A stretch of DNA of 64,000 nt from an uncultured Verrucomicrobia subdivision 3 bacterium (GCA_903895255.1 CAITTG010000135.1:1-64000), one strand, 5' to 3'; counted from the first letter of the stretch, positions 55,551 through 63,594 are shown. Numbers and translations: made by a program. The notes: generated by a model from the sequence alone, not told the origin.

Positions 55551-56273
55551 TTATTTCGGCTCGTAATCTTTTTCCGATTCGATTGAACCATCCTCCTTAT
55601 ACCAAATCCAATGTCCAGCTTGTTTGCCTGCTTTATATTTGCCCTTGTAGGCTATTTTGCCAGAGGGGTAAAAACCCGTTTCTTCGCCGTCGGAAACACC
55701 GTTAACCCAATGATGAATTAGATTCGTTTTTCCTTTTGAATCAAACCCCACACCATTTCCGTCGAGCTTCCCATTTTTGTAGTAACCTTCTCCACTTTTC
55801 TGACCATTGACATAATAGTCAGTCCAAAGGCCAGTAAAATTTGTCGGCGGTTCAGTGTATACTTCGCGCAGTCCGCCAACGAGGCCGACGCCGGCAAGAC
55901 GGCCATCAGCCGTGTTTGTGAATGAACATTCCAGCGACCAATAATCGTCCAAGGGATAAGTTACGGTTTCAGTATTACCACTCCCCACGCCTCCTCCGAC
56001 ATGGAGGTTGAGGGCTTGCAGTTGCGCCTCTATATTCGTTTTTGGCGAACCGACTTTGAGCGTGCTTACAAGCACATCCCAATTTGTGCGAGAGGGTGGG
56101 GTGTAAGTCGCACGAAGAATCTTCGCTGCTGCGTCTCGTGTCTCTTGTGACGGCGAGCTTAAATCCGCCAAGGGTGAGGCTTGAAGGATGCAGGCGCTGC
56201 AAAAGAACAAGAATGCGCTAATAGTTGCAATTGAGTGAAGCGGAAAAGTGGTTGCTCTGGAAATGATTTTCAT
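55551..56273 (-). CDS. Secreted MORN-repeat-variant protein
   Basis: 240 residues from ATG 56273. Signal peptide near residues 1-32; a middle region (about 35-130) of unknown kind; then MORN/YwqK-type repeats such as YYVNGQKSGEGYYKNGKLDG, GVSDGEETGFYPSGK and KAGKQAGHWIWYKEDGS. These are short beta-strand repeats for binding. Co-directional with the RCC1 gene (10-base gap) and the next small gene. Confidence 0.78.
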   Translation of the reverse strand: MKIISRATTFPLHSIATISAFLFFCSACILQASPLADLSSPSQETRDAAAKILRATYTPPSRTNWDVLVSTLKVGSPKTNIEAQLQALNLHVGGGVGSGNTETVTYPLDDYWSLECSFTNTADGRLAGVGLVGGLREVYTEPPTNFTGLWTDYYVNGQKSGEGYYKNGKLDGNGVGFDSKGKTNLIHHWVNGVSDGEETGFYPSGKIAYKGKYKAGKQAGHWIWYKEDGSIESEKDYEPK

Positions 56274-56283
56274 AAGGCAAAGT

Positions 56284-56646
56284 TTATTGATAAGAAACGG
56301 CATCGTGAACTGTTCGCGTAACTAAATGTCCGAATTTTGTAATTGTCAGCGTTCCATTGCCGTCTAGTGAGAAAACCTGGTCTGACCAAGTTAATGAATG
56401 GGTAGCGCTATCACCTATAACCCTCCAAAGAGCAGGAATCTGCCATGTGAAGTCGCCGCCAGAATAGTCCTTTGTAGACCAAGGAGGCGGCAGATGTTGA
56501 GAATCGTTGCCGTAGTAATCCGGCCCAGCCGATTGAACCGGCATGGCGTCGTTGTTAAGGCCGCTGACAGTGAGAGTTTGCGCGTGGAGCAGGTGCGGCG
56601 AAAAAACCATCCCCGCCACCAAGATAATCGTTCTGATTATTTTCAT
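56284..56646 (-). CDS. Small secreted protein
   Basis: 120 residues with a signal peptide (MKIIRTIILVAGMVFSPH ... HAQ). The mature part is rich in Ser/Asp/Trp/Tyr and beta-like; no family recognised. First gene of the minus-strand trio that ends with the RCC1 protein; the spacing to the next gene is 10 bases. Confidence 0.55.
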   Translation of the reverse strand: MKIIRTIILVAGMVFSPHLLHAQTLTVSGLNNDAMPVQSAGPDYYGNDSQHLPPPWSTKDYSGGDFTWQIPALWRVIGDSATHSLTWSDQVFSLDGNGTLTITKFGHLVTRTVHDAVSYQ

Positions 56647-56861
56647 ATTTTATTTTTGGTTTAATTTGTGAACTGTCCTGCCCGATGTCTTGAATTTTCG
56701 CCCTTCGCCTGAAATTGCCAACATTATTCGTGTGAATTTCCCGCTGCAATTCTTGCCTTTACAAAAGCAGGAAATGTAAATGAAAACTGGCGGTTTTGGC
56801 GCATCGGCTACGAGGAGATTTCTAAAACGGCGACAACAACGCAGGCCAAATTTACGCAGAC

Positions 56862-57167
56862 GTGCGCGGGAGCACAAGGGCGGCGGCTACGTTCTGGCTC
56901 ATCAAAAAAGGCATCGCCAAATTGAACGTCATCGGCGGACAGGTGCGGAAGCTCCGCGAGCGGAAGGGGTGGACGCAAGACCATTTCGCCGTGAAATTGC
57001 AGCTTGCAGGTTGGGACACCAGTCAAGACTCCGTTTCCCGGCTGGAAACCCAAGACCGGCGTGTTCCTGATTTGGAGCTTTTCGTTTTGGCCGATGTTCT
57101 AGATGCCAAGCTGGAATATTTGTTCCCCAAAGACACGCGCAGCAAGGTCAGAGCCCTCTGGCCGTAG
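56862..57167 (+). CDS. XRE-family helix-turn-helix regulator
   Basis: 101 residues from GTG 56862; a TTG at 56919 would give a shorter protein that still holds the domain. VRKLRERKGWTQDHFAVKLQ starts the helix-turn-helix and SQDSVSRLETQ is the recognition helix; VPDLELFVLADVLDAKLEYLF completes it. Likely DNA-binding repressor, perhaps of the divergent secreted-protein trio. Confidence 0.7.
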   Translation: MRGSTRAAATFWLIKKGIAKLNVIGGQVRKLRERKGWTQDHFAVKLQLAGWDTSQDSVSRLETQDRRVPDLELFVLADVLDAKLEYLFPKDTRSKVRALWP

Positions 57168-57237
57168 TATCGCATCAGATTGTCTCGCGGGCAGCTTCCC
57201 CCAAAACGGTAAATGGCTGGCGGCTTGTGCCGTCGTT

Positions 57238-57599
57238 TTTGGAACGCATCAAAGCTGGCAGCACGCGGATCGTTAAGGGGCGGCCGGCAGAGACGGATAC
57301 CTCCGGCCAAGGCCCCTAAAATGGCGCGCGCAGAGTCGCAGAGAACGCAGAGTTGAGGCCGGGCAATGCCTTAAAACAGGCTCAACGAGCTGCCGCCACC
57401 TACCGGCCAGGCGAGGCAGCAGGTTAATGGTGACGTTGGACAGCCATGGGGCGTGCTGCGGGTCACGGACCCGCGCGCCGAAGACGGGGGCGACCCGAGA
57501 GAAGCCCATTTTCAGAAACTCCTGACGGCGCGTCCTACGAGTTCAAGGAAGATGGTCGGACTCGTTGCAGACCATCGGGATGGCAAGGAAGTCCAAAGC
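57238..57599 (+). repeat. Long dispersed repeat, copy B (362 bp)
   Basis: Extends from TTTGGAACGCAT to CCAAAGC and matches copy C from 57776. Contains the palindrome GCGGGTC-ACG-GACCCGC at 57458-57474. No gene is seen in 57168-58251. Confidence 0.8.
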
Positions 57600-57605
57600 A
57601 TACTT

Positions 57606-57758
57606 AAAGGGGTCAGTTAATGGTATTGTCATATTGCGTATTCTTAGCCAGAGCACCGTGCCGTTTTTTGTTGTGCGCCGAGACCGCGCGAATGTAAAAG
57701 GCATAGTGTTACAGCTAAAACATTACATTACCATTAACTGCCCCTTTATGACCCCTTT
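57606..57758. repeat. Inverted-repeat insertion between copies B and C
   Basis: Left arm AAAGGGGTCAGTTAATGGTA at 57606-57625; right arm TACCATTAACTG at 57729-57740 followed by CCCCTTT and, after ATG, ACCCCTTT (57751-57758). The ~150-bp A/T-richer element could be a MITE-like non-autonomous element. Confidence 0.55.
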
Positions 57759-58138
57759 ATGGTGCTTAACTTGGGTTTGGAACGCATGAAAGCTGGCAGC
57801 ACGCGGATCGTTAAGGGGCGGCCGGCGGAGACGGATACCTCCGGCCAAGGCACCTAAAATGGCGCGCGCAGAGTCGCAGAGGACGCAGAGTTGAGGCCGG
57901 GCAATGCCTTAAAACAGGCTCAACGAGCCGCCGCCACCTACCGGCCAGGCGAGGCAGCAGGTTAATGGTGACTTTGGACAGCCATGGGGCGTGCTGCGGG
58001 TCACGGACCCGCGCGCCGAAGACGGGGGCGATCGGAGGGAAACCCCATTTTCAGAAACTCCTGACGTCGTTTCCTACGAGATTAAGGAGGATGGTCGGAC
58101 TGGGTGCGGACCATGGGGATGGCAAAGAGTTCCAAAGC
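57756..58138 (+). repeat. Long dispersed repeat, copy C (383 bp)
   Basis: Most complete copy: its left 168 bases match copy A and its right 363 bases match copy B. Part of its right half (CAGAAACTCCTGACGTCG) recurs alone at 60025-60060. Confidence 0.8.
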
Positions 58139-58251
58139 CGACTGGCGGCGGAGATTTCAAATTTCAGGATTAGACATTTGAAATAATCAAGCATCGCCAA
58201 TTCAAAGCCGGTAAGAGTAATAGATTTGAGCTGGCGGAACGGCCGGTTGGC

Positions 58252-59097
58252 CTAGCGCACTTCGACGACCACGGCGGTGGCGTTGTCGCGGCCGTCGCGG
58301 GCGAGGGAGGCTTCGACCAACCGGCGGGCGGGGTTGGGTTCGGTGGCGGCGGCGCCGGGGGCGGTCAGGAGGTCGAGGAGGGAATGATCGTAGAGGCCCT
58401 CCACGAGGCCGTCGGTGCAGAGGAGGAATTGGTCGCCGGGGGCGCAGGGGACGGAGCCGACCTGGGGATCGACGAACTGGTTGCCGCCGCCGAGGGCTTT
58501 TTGCAGGACGTTGCGCCGGGGATGGTTGCGGGCTTCGCGTTCGTTGAGCTGGCCCTGACGAAACAACCAGCCGACATGGGTGTCGTCCTGGGTCAATTGA
58601 TGGATGCCGCCGGCTCCGGGCAGATGGTAGATGCGGCTGTCGCCGATGTGGGCAAAATAGACGCGGCCGGGGGTGAACCAGCAGAGGCTGAGGGTGGCCT
58701 CCATGTCGGCACATTCATCGTAGCAACTGCCGAGGTAACACAGGGCGCGGTGGACCTGGCGGAATAATTCGGTGAGGACGTGGCTGGCGGCGGCCTGGGT
58801 GCGCCGTTCGGGCCGGCGAAAGCTGGCCGGGAGGAGGGTGGTGATTTTGTCCACAGCGATACGGCTGGCATATTCGCCAGCGAGCGCGCCGCCCATGCCA
58901 TCGCTCACGGCAAAGGCAAAATCAGCCTGAGCAAGGCTGGCCTCGCCGACTTTGCCGAGATGTTCGACGCCGGTGGCGTCGAATTTCAAACCGAGGAAAG
59001 CGTCCTCGTTATTGGGACGCACGCGACCGCGATCAGTCAGGCCGTGCCAGTGCACGGTGGGGGCGACGGGGACGCGGACGGCTTTTTTTATCGGCAT
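58252..59097 (-). CDS. PP2C-family serine/threonine protein phosphatase
   Basis: 281 residues. Metal-binding GRVRPNNEDAFLG (residues ~24-36), VSDGMGGALAGE (~64-75), FAHIGDSRIYHL and GDQFLLCTDGL with the later RDGRDNATAVVVEV are the PPM motifs, all with their aspartates. It removes phosphate from Ser/Thr with Mn or Mg. No membrane part. It starts 6 bases after the end of the minimal kinase gene, forming a kinase-phosphatase pair. Confidence 0.93.
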   Translation of the reverse strand: MPIKKAVRVPVAPTVHWHGLTDRGRVRPNNEDAFLGLKFDATGVEHLGKVGEASLAQADFAFAVSDGMGGALAGEYASRIAVDKITTLLPASFRRPERRTQAAASHVLTELFRQVHRALCYLGSCYDECADMEATLSLCWFTPGRVYFAHIGDSRIYHLPGAGGIHQLTQDDTHVGWLFRQGQLNEREARNHPRRNVLQKALGGGNQFVDPQVGSVPCAPGDQFLLCTDGLVEGLYDHSLLDLLTAPGAAATEPNPARRLVEASLARDGRDNATAVVVEVR

Positions 59098-59103
59098 GGG
59101 GGA

Positions 59104-59487
59104 TTATTTGGCATCCGGGAGGAGGGTGGCAAATTCAAAATCAATGAGGCAGAAGCGGCCATCGGACTGGCGGTAGGTGACATTGCGCTGGTCGGGGTCG
59201 TCATGACGCACGCCAAAGGGGAGCAATTCGGCGAACAGGCTGACACGGCGTTCCTCATCGAGGTGATCCACGCGGGTGCCACAATTGGTGGTGACGATGC
59301 GGAGTTTGGCGGGATCGACTTCCAGCAGGCGCGGGACAAAATGACAGCCACGCTTTTCGAGGTGGCGGAGCACGCGCACTTCGTTGTCGAACCGCGCCGG
59401 GGCGTCGGGACCGTGATAACACTTCTCCACCCGGCCGTCGAAGCTGAGACGGACGGTGGCGCGGAGGGTGTCTTTGACCTGCAACAT
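59104..59487 (-). CDS. Minimal protein-kinase-like protein (127 residues)
   Basis: All core kinase residues can be placed in a very short chain: Lys22 in VEKCY, helix-C Glu36 in NEVRVL, catalytic HDDPDQRN (His95, Asp97, Asn102) and metal-binding Asp116 in LIDFEF (DFE in place of DFG). Most of the C-lobe is missing, as in some lipopolysaccharide-kinase or RIO-like proteins. It may phosphorylate a protein or small molecule. It lies between a zinc/membrane protein gene and a PP2C gene. Confidence 0.65.
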   Translation of the reverse strand: MLQVKDTLRATVRLSFDGRVEKCYHGPDAPARFDNEVRVLRHLEKRGCHFVPRLLEVDPAKLRIVTTNCGTRVDHLDEERRVSLFAELLPFGVRHDDPDQRNVTYRQSDGRFCLIDFEFATLLPDAK

Positions 59488-59529
59488 AACCAGCGGTTCC
59501 GGTAAGGGGCTAAACCCCGGGGATGACCA

Positions 59530-59889
59530 TCAAAATCCCTTGCGGGCAATCCGCCCGTACCAGAAGCCGGAGGCCAGAAAGATGACGGCGCAGGCGCTGG
59601 TAAAACCAATGAGATAGGGATGAGGCAGATAATATACGGCACCAATGGCGCCGCCGGTGGAGAGGGCGGCGCACAGGTAACTGTAGTAGGAACTGGCCCG
59701 GGCGCTTTGTTCGCTCTTGCGCAGGATGGAATTCATCGCCAGTTCGGTCCGGACCAGGGAGTTGGCGCAGGCGGGGGAACAGGCGAGCCGGGGACCGGCA
59801 GCGGCGGACTGGGCGCAGTCGAGGCAGACGCCGCGGCCACAATAAGCGCAGACCCCCATGGCTTCGGTCGTATGCGCGTGACATTTCAT
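59530..59889 (-). CDS. B-box-like zinc-ribbon protein with two membrane helices
   Basis: 119 residues from ATG 59889. The N-terminus has CHAH, CAYC and CLDC pairs (about 3-26), spaced like a B-box zinc finger; then a linker and two helices (CAALSTGGAIGAVYYL and LIGFTSACAVIFLASGF). The zinc domain would face the cytoplasm. It is first of the three-gene minus-strand operon. Confidence 0.72.
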   Translation of the reverse strand: MKCHAHTTEAMGVCAYCGRGVCLDCAQSAAAGPRLACSPACANSLVRTELAMNSILRKSEQSARASSYYSYLCAALSTGGAIGAVYYLPHPYLIGFTSACAVIFLASGFWYGRIARKGF

Positions 59890-60201
59890 CGGGAGCAAGG
59901 TGCCTCAAGCCTGGCAAAAATGCAAATGCCAGATGCAAAATAGCTTGCAAGGGACAATAAAGATTGCAACCGGTCTTGGAAGGCACACTGACCGCAAAAT
60001 TCCCGGAGGTTGGCGGAGTTAATACAGAAACTCCTGACGTCGTTTCCCACGAGATTAGGGTGGAGTATTGGGCACGATAAGATGGTTGGGGATGATGGGA
60101 TGGCGAACCTGACGGCGGGCGACCGAAGGGCGTGGCGCGGCAGAAACTTCTTTTTACAAGCAGGCGGGTGGGGCATGCTGCGCGCATAGAATTTTGACGT
60201 T
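59890..60201. other. Divergent intergenic region with a repeat fragment
   Basis: About 310 bases between the zinc-ribbon gene and the sugar dehydrogenase gene. It contains a 36-base fragment of the long dispersed repeat at 60025-60060. No gene seen. Confidence 0.5.
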
Positions 60202-61488
60202 ATGACCATCGCAATCGTCGGCCTGGGTTATGTGGGGCTGCCACTGTGCCTGCAATTCGCGGCCAAGGGCGTGCCGGTGCTGGGGCTGGATATTGACCGG
60301 GCGAAGACGGAGGCCATCAACGCGGGGCGGAGTTATATCCGGCATATTGAGGCGGCCCGCATCGCGGAGCTGGTGCAGGCGGGGAGTTTTTCGGCGAGCA
60401 CAGATTTTGCGCGGGTGCGGGAGGTGGCGGCGGTGTTGATTTGCGTGCCCACCCCGTTGAAACGGAACCAGGAGCCGGATTTGTCTTACGTGCTGAAAAC
60501 CGGGGAGGCGATCGCGCCGCATTTGCAGCGGGGGACGCTGGTGGTGCTGGAATCGACGACGTATCCGGGGACGACGGAGGAGGAATTGCGGGCGGTGCTG
60601 GAGGCGGGTTCGGGGTTGCGGGCGGGGGTGGATTTTCACCTAGCCTATTCGCCGGAGCGCGAGGACCCGGGGAATCCGGCGAGCCGGGTGGCGGAGATTC
60701 CCAAGGTGGTGGGCGGCTACACGCCGGCGTGCCTGGCGGCGGCCCTGGCGTTGTATGGCCGGGTGATTCGGACGCTGGTGCCGGTGGCCAACTGCCGGAC
60801 GGCGGAGGCGACAAAGTTGCTCGAGAATATTTTCCGGAGTGTGAACATCGCGCTGGTGAATGAGTTGAAGGGGGTTTACGGGGCGATGGACATTGACATC
60901 TGGGAGGTCATTGCCGCCGCGAAGACGAAGCCGTTCGGGTTCATGCCGTTTTATCCGGGTCCGGGCCTGGGGGGACATTGTATTCCGATTGATCCGTTTT
61001 ATTTGTCGTGGAAGGCCCGGCAATTCGGACTGGAGACGCGGTTTGTGGAGCTGGCGGGCGAGGTGAACACCGCCATGCCCGAGCGGGTGGTGGCGCGGGT
61101 GGACGCGGCGCTGCAGGGACAAGGCAAAACCCTGCGCGGCAGCCGGGTGCTGGTGCTGGGTCTGGCTTACAAGGCGGAGGTGGATGATGACCGCGAATCG
61201 CCGAGTTACCGGTTGATGGACCTGCTGCATGAGGCAGGCGCGACGGCGGCGTATCACGATCCTTATGTGCCGGTGATCCGGCCGAGCCGGCGGCACGCGC
61301 ACTGGGCGGGCACGCGCTCGGTGGCTTGGGACGCGGAGACGATCGGGGGCTTTGACGCCGTGTTGATTGCCACGATGCACGCGGCGATCAACCGGGAGGA
61401 ACTGGCGGGGTGGGCGAAGTTGATCGTGGATACACGGAATGCGATGGCGGGAATCGCGGGGGCGGCGGGGAAGGTGTGGAAGGCGTGA
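60202..61488 (+). CDS. Nucleotide-sugar dehydrogenase (UDP-GlcNAc/UDP-glucose dehydrogenase family)
   Basis: 428 residues. NAD site IVGLGYVGLPL (4-14), LESTTYPGTTEE, the central GGHCIPIDPFYL with the catalytic cysteine, and the C-terminal VLVLGLAYKAEVDDDRESPS. It oxidises C6 of the sugar twice to a uronic acid for polysaccharide or O-antigen. The IDPFYL form is usual for the WbpA/UDP-HexNAc branch. Its last 12 codons are duplicated at 62112. Confidence 0.93.
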   Translation: MTIAIVGLGYVGLPLCLQFAAKGVPVLGLDIDRAKTEAINAGRSYIRHIEAARIAELVQAGSFSASTDFARVREVAAVLICVPTPLKRNQEPDLSYVLKTGEAIAPHLQRGTLVVLESTTYPGTTEEELRAVLEAGSGLRAGVDFHLAYSPEREDPGNPASRVAEIPKVVGGYTPACLAAALALYGRVIRTLVPVANCRTAEATKLLENIFRSVNIALVNELKGVYGAMDIDIWEVIAAAKTKPFGFMPFYPGPGLGGHCIPIDPFYLSWKARQFGLETRFVELAGEVNTAMPERVVARVDAALQGQGKTLRGSRVLVLGLAYKAEVDDDRESPSYRLMDLLHEAGATAAYHDPYVPVIRPSRRHAHWAGTRSVAWDAETIGGFDAVLIATMHAAINREELAGWAKLIVDTRNAMAGIAGAAGKVWKA

Positions 61489-61497
61489 ACGGGAGGG

Positions 61498-61555
61498 GAA
61501 ACTTCAAACTTCAAAAGCCAAACTTAAGGGAAAATTCAAATTCCAAGCACCAAGA
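61498..61555. repeat. Dispersed CTTCAAACTTCAAAAGCC repeat
   Basis: Follows the dehydrogenase stop and shares CAAATTCCAAGCACCAAGA with the copy at 62151-62211. Confidence 0.6.
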
Positions 61556-61720
61556 CAGCACGCGCGCCGATGGATCCCGTTCAACGAATGGGGAGGCGCT
61601 TTGAGTGCGGACGCCAGAGACCACTACTTCATGTGGATCATCGCCATGGCATCGCCGCCAGGGGAAAGCAGCGTCCGATTTGGACTTGCTTGGTGACCAC
61701 ACTGCGGCGATAGTTTTTAC

Positions 61721-61930
61721 ATGACTGCCACCGCTGTCATTGACGAAATCAAGCAGTTACCGCGCGCAGAACAATCGCGGGTGATTCACTTTGCCTTGGA
61801 ACTGGCGAGGGAGCGGCAACTCTCCGGCAACCAGTTGTCCGATCTGGCCCGGCAAATGGCGGATGCGGCCAACCCCACCGACGCTCAAAGATTACGCGAA
61901 GAAATTCACCGCGGTTTTTATGGTGAATAG
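61721..61930 (+). CDS. Small antitoxin-like protein
   Basis: 69 residues (MTATAVIDEIKQLPRAEQ...), mostly helical with an acidic C-terminus. It looks like the first gene of a small two-gene module: its stop codon is followed within two bases by the ATG of the interrupted gene. Function is inferred from size and context only. Confidence 0.5.
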   Translation: MTATAVIDEIKQLPRAEQSRVIHFALELARERQLSGNQLSDLARQMADAANPTDAQRLREEIHRGFYGE

Positions 61931-61932
61931 TC

Positions 61933-62111
61933 ATGCCTCGCATCCGGCGTCACCACCTATCGCCGCGCCTGCTGGATCATTTGCTTGATCGCGTCTGCCG
62001 CCGGAAAATATCCGCCGATTAGCTGGGACTGCTGGCGGACTGGCTGCGGGAGGAACCAGCAGTGCCAGAAAGCAAATGGTACAAGCGATTTCCCGGGATG
62101 ATTGCTGCGGG
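61933..62111 (+). pseudogene. Second gene of a two-gene module, broken by an in-frame amber codon
   Basis: Starting at ATG 61933 the product reads MPRIRRHHLSPRLLDHLLD and continues to RKISAD, then TAG at 62020-62022. The same frame continues at once as LGLLADWLREEPAVPESK and WYKRFPGMI, a natural continuation, so a CAG to TAG change is likely. After about 62111 the frame runs into a duplicated piece of the sugar-dehydrogenase gene end, so the C-terminus is also lost. Confidence 0.6.
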
Positions 62112-62211
62112 ATGCGAGGGCGGGAATCGCGGGGGCGGCGGGGAAGGGGGGAAAGCTCCAAGCACCAACCTCCAAGCTCCAGAGAATATTCAAATTCCAA
62201 GCACCAAGAGG
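62112..62211. repeat. Duplicated dehydrogenase gene end plus dispersed repeat
   Basis: 62112-62147 repeats 61439-61474 with one mismatch in 36 bases; the first lies in the coding end of the dehydrogenase gene. A CCAAGCTCCAGAGAATATT repeat follows it at 62151-62211. Confidence 0.75.
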
Positions 62212-62307
62212 GTTGGTAGTGCGGGAGCAGATTTTATTTTTGGGTCATGAAGACGAGCAGAACTAGTTCAAACGTCCCTTTGGGGCTCTTAGTATTTTGA
62301 TTTCTGA

Positions 62308-62386
62308 CCCGGCGTTGAAATGCCGGGCTATTATCCGACGTCGCTTCGCGACGATCCAATTCGCGCGCCCGAGACGGGCGCACTCC
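62308..62386. repeat. Cluster of three short hairpins
   Basis: CCCGGC/GCCGGG (62308-62313, 62322-62327), CGTCGC-TTC-GCGACG (62339-62353) and GCGCCC-GAGAC-GGGCGC with ACTCC (62365-62386). The last is a sister of the hairpin at 30359-30380. They lie upstream of the M42 gene. Confidence 0.6.
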
Positions 62387-62458
62387 GGGGGCGGGGAGCG
62401 CCGGGCGGGTTTTTGATTTTACTCCCCTGCCCGGGGTTTTTTCGCGTATGCTGGGGGC

Positions 62459-63529
62459 ATGAGAGAACAATCTTTGAATTTTTTGCGCACGCTGGTGAAC
62501 ACGCCGAGCCCCACGGGGCATGAGGTGGCGGGGCAGCGGGTGTGGCTGGATTATGTCAAACCATACGCGGAGGAGACGTTTTCGGATGCGTATGGGAATT
62601 GCGTGGCGGTGCTGAACAAGGGCGGTTCCCCGCGGATCATGCTGGCGGCGCACGCGGATGAGATTGCCATGGCGGTGAATTTCATCACCGAGGAGGGTTA
62701 CATTTATGTGCTCAAAGTGGGGGGCGTGGACGCGGCCATCACGAAAGCCCAGCGGGTGCTGATTCACACGCGGAAGGGGCCGATCCTCGGGGTGGTGGGC
62801 AATGTGGCGCCGCATTTGACGCATGACATCAAAGACCCCAAGCCGCCGAAGATGCACGAACTATTCATCGACATCGGCGCGGGCAGCCGCAAGGAGGCGC
62901 AGGAATTGGTGCGCGTGGGCGATCCGATCACGCTGACGGCGCAGTTTGATTTGCTGCGGAATGACCTGGCGGTGGCGCGGGCGTTTGACAACCGGATTGG
63001 CACCTTCGCGGTGGCCGAGGCGCTGCGGTTGCTCCAGGAATCGGGCACGAAGCTGAAGGCGGAGGTGTGCGCGGTCTCGAATGTGCAGGAGGAAGTGGGT
63101 CTGCTGGGTGCGCGGCAGATTGCCTACTCGCTGAACCCGGATGTGGCACTGGTGGTGGATGTGACGCATGCGACGGATTATCCGACCGTGAGCAAGCATC
63201 AGTTCGGCGACATCAAGCTGGGCGGCGGGCCGACGATCACACACGCGGGATGCAATCATCCAGAAGTGGTGACCCGGCTGGAAGCGGTGGCGGCGGAGCA
63301 AAAAATCGCGCTGCAGCACAAGGCGATGTCCGGCTCCAGCGGCACGGACACGGATGTGATTTTCTGGACGCGCGGGGGCATTCCCAGCGCCCTGATCAGC
63401 CTGCCCAACCGTTACATGCACTCCCCGGTGGAAGTGGTCAACCTGCGGGATTTGGAACAAATCCCGGAGCTGATGGCCGGTTTTGCGCGGTCGGTGAAGG
63501 CCGGCGAGCAGTTCAAGGTGAAGATCTGA
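62459..63529 (+). CDS. M42 family aminopeptidase / FrvX-like
   Basis: 356 residues. Zinc ligands and catalytic positions are in MLAAHADEIAM, AFDNRIGTFA, the Glu pair in VQEEVGLLGAR, VVDVTHATD and the last His in RYMHSPVEV. These tetrahedral (TET) cytosolic peptidases clip N-terminal residues from peptides. ATG start follows GC-rich hairpins; no partner gene. Confidence 0.92.
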   Translation: MREQSLNFLRTLVNTPSPTGHEVAGQRVWLDYVKPYAEETFSDAYGNCVAVLNKGGSPRIMLAAHADEIAMAVNFITEEGYIYVLKVGGVDAAITKAQRVLIHTRKGPILGVVGNVAPHLTHDIKDPKPPKMHELFIDIGAGSRKEAQELVRVGDPITLTAQFDLLRNDLAVARAFDNRIGTFAVAEALRLLQESGTKLKAEVCAVSNVQEEVGLLGARQIAYSLNPDVALVVDVTHATDYPTVSKHQFGDIKLGGGPTITHAGCNHPEVVTRLEAVAAEQKIALQHKAMSGSSGTDTDVIFWTRGGIPSALISLPNRYMHSPVEVVNLRDLEQIPELMAGFARSVKAGEQFKVKI

Positions 63530-63547
63530 GGTGGAAAGATCCGTTTC

Positions 63548-63567
63548 AACCGCAGATGAACGCAGAT
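63548..63567. repeat. AACCGCAGAT-type dispersed repeat, second copy
   Basis: One mismatch in 20 bases to 30277-30296. Lies in the short gap between convergent genes. Confidence 0.5.
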
Positions 63568-63594
63568 TGACGCCGATAAAAGCCCCGGAGAGGC

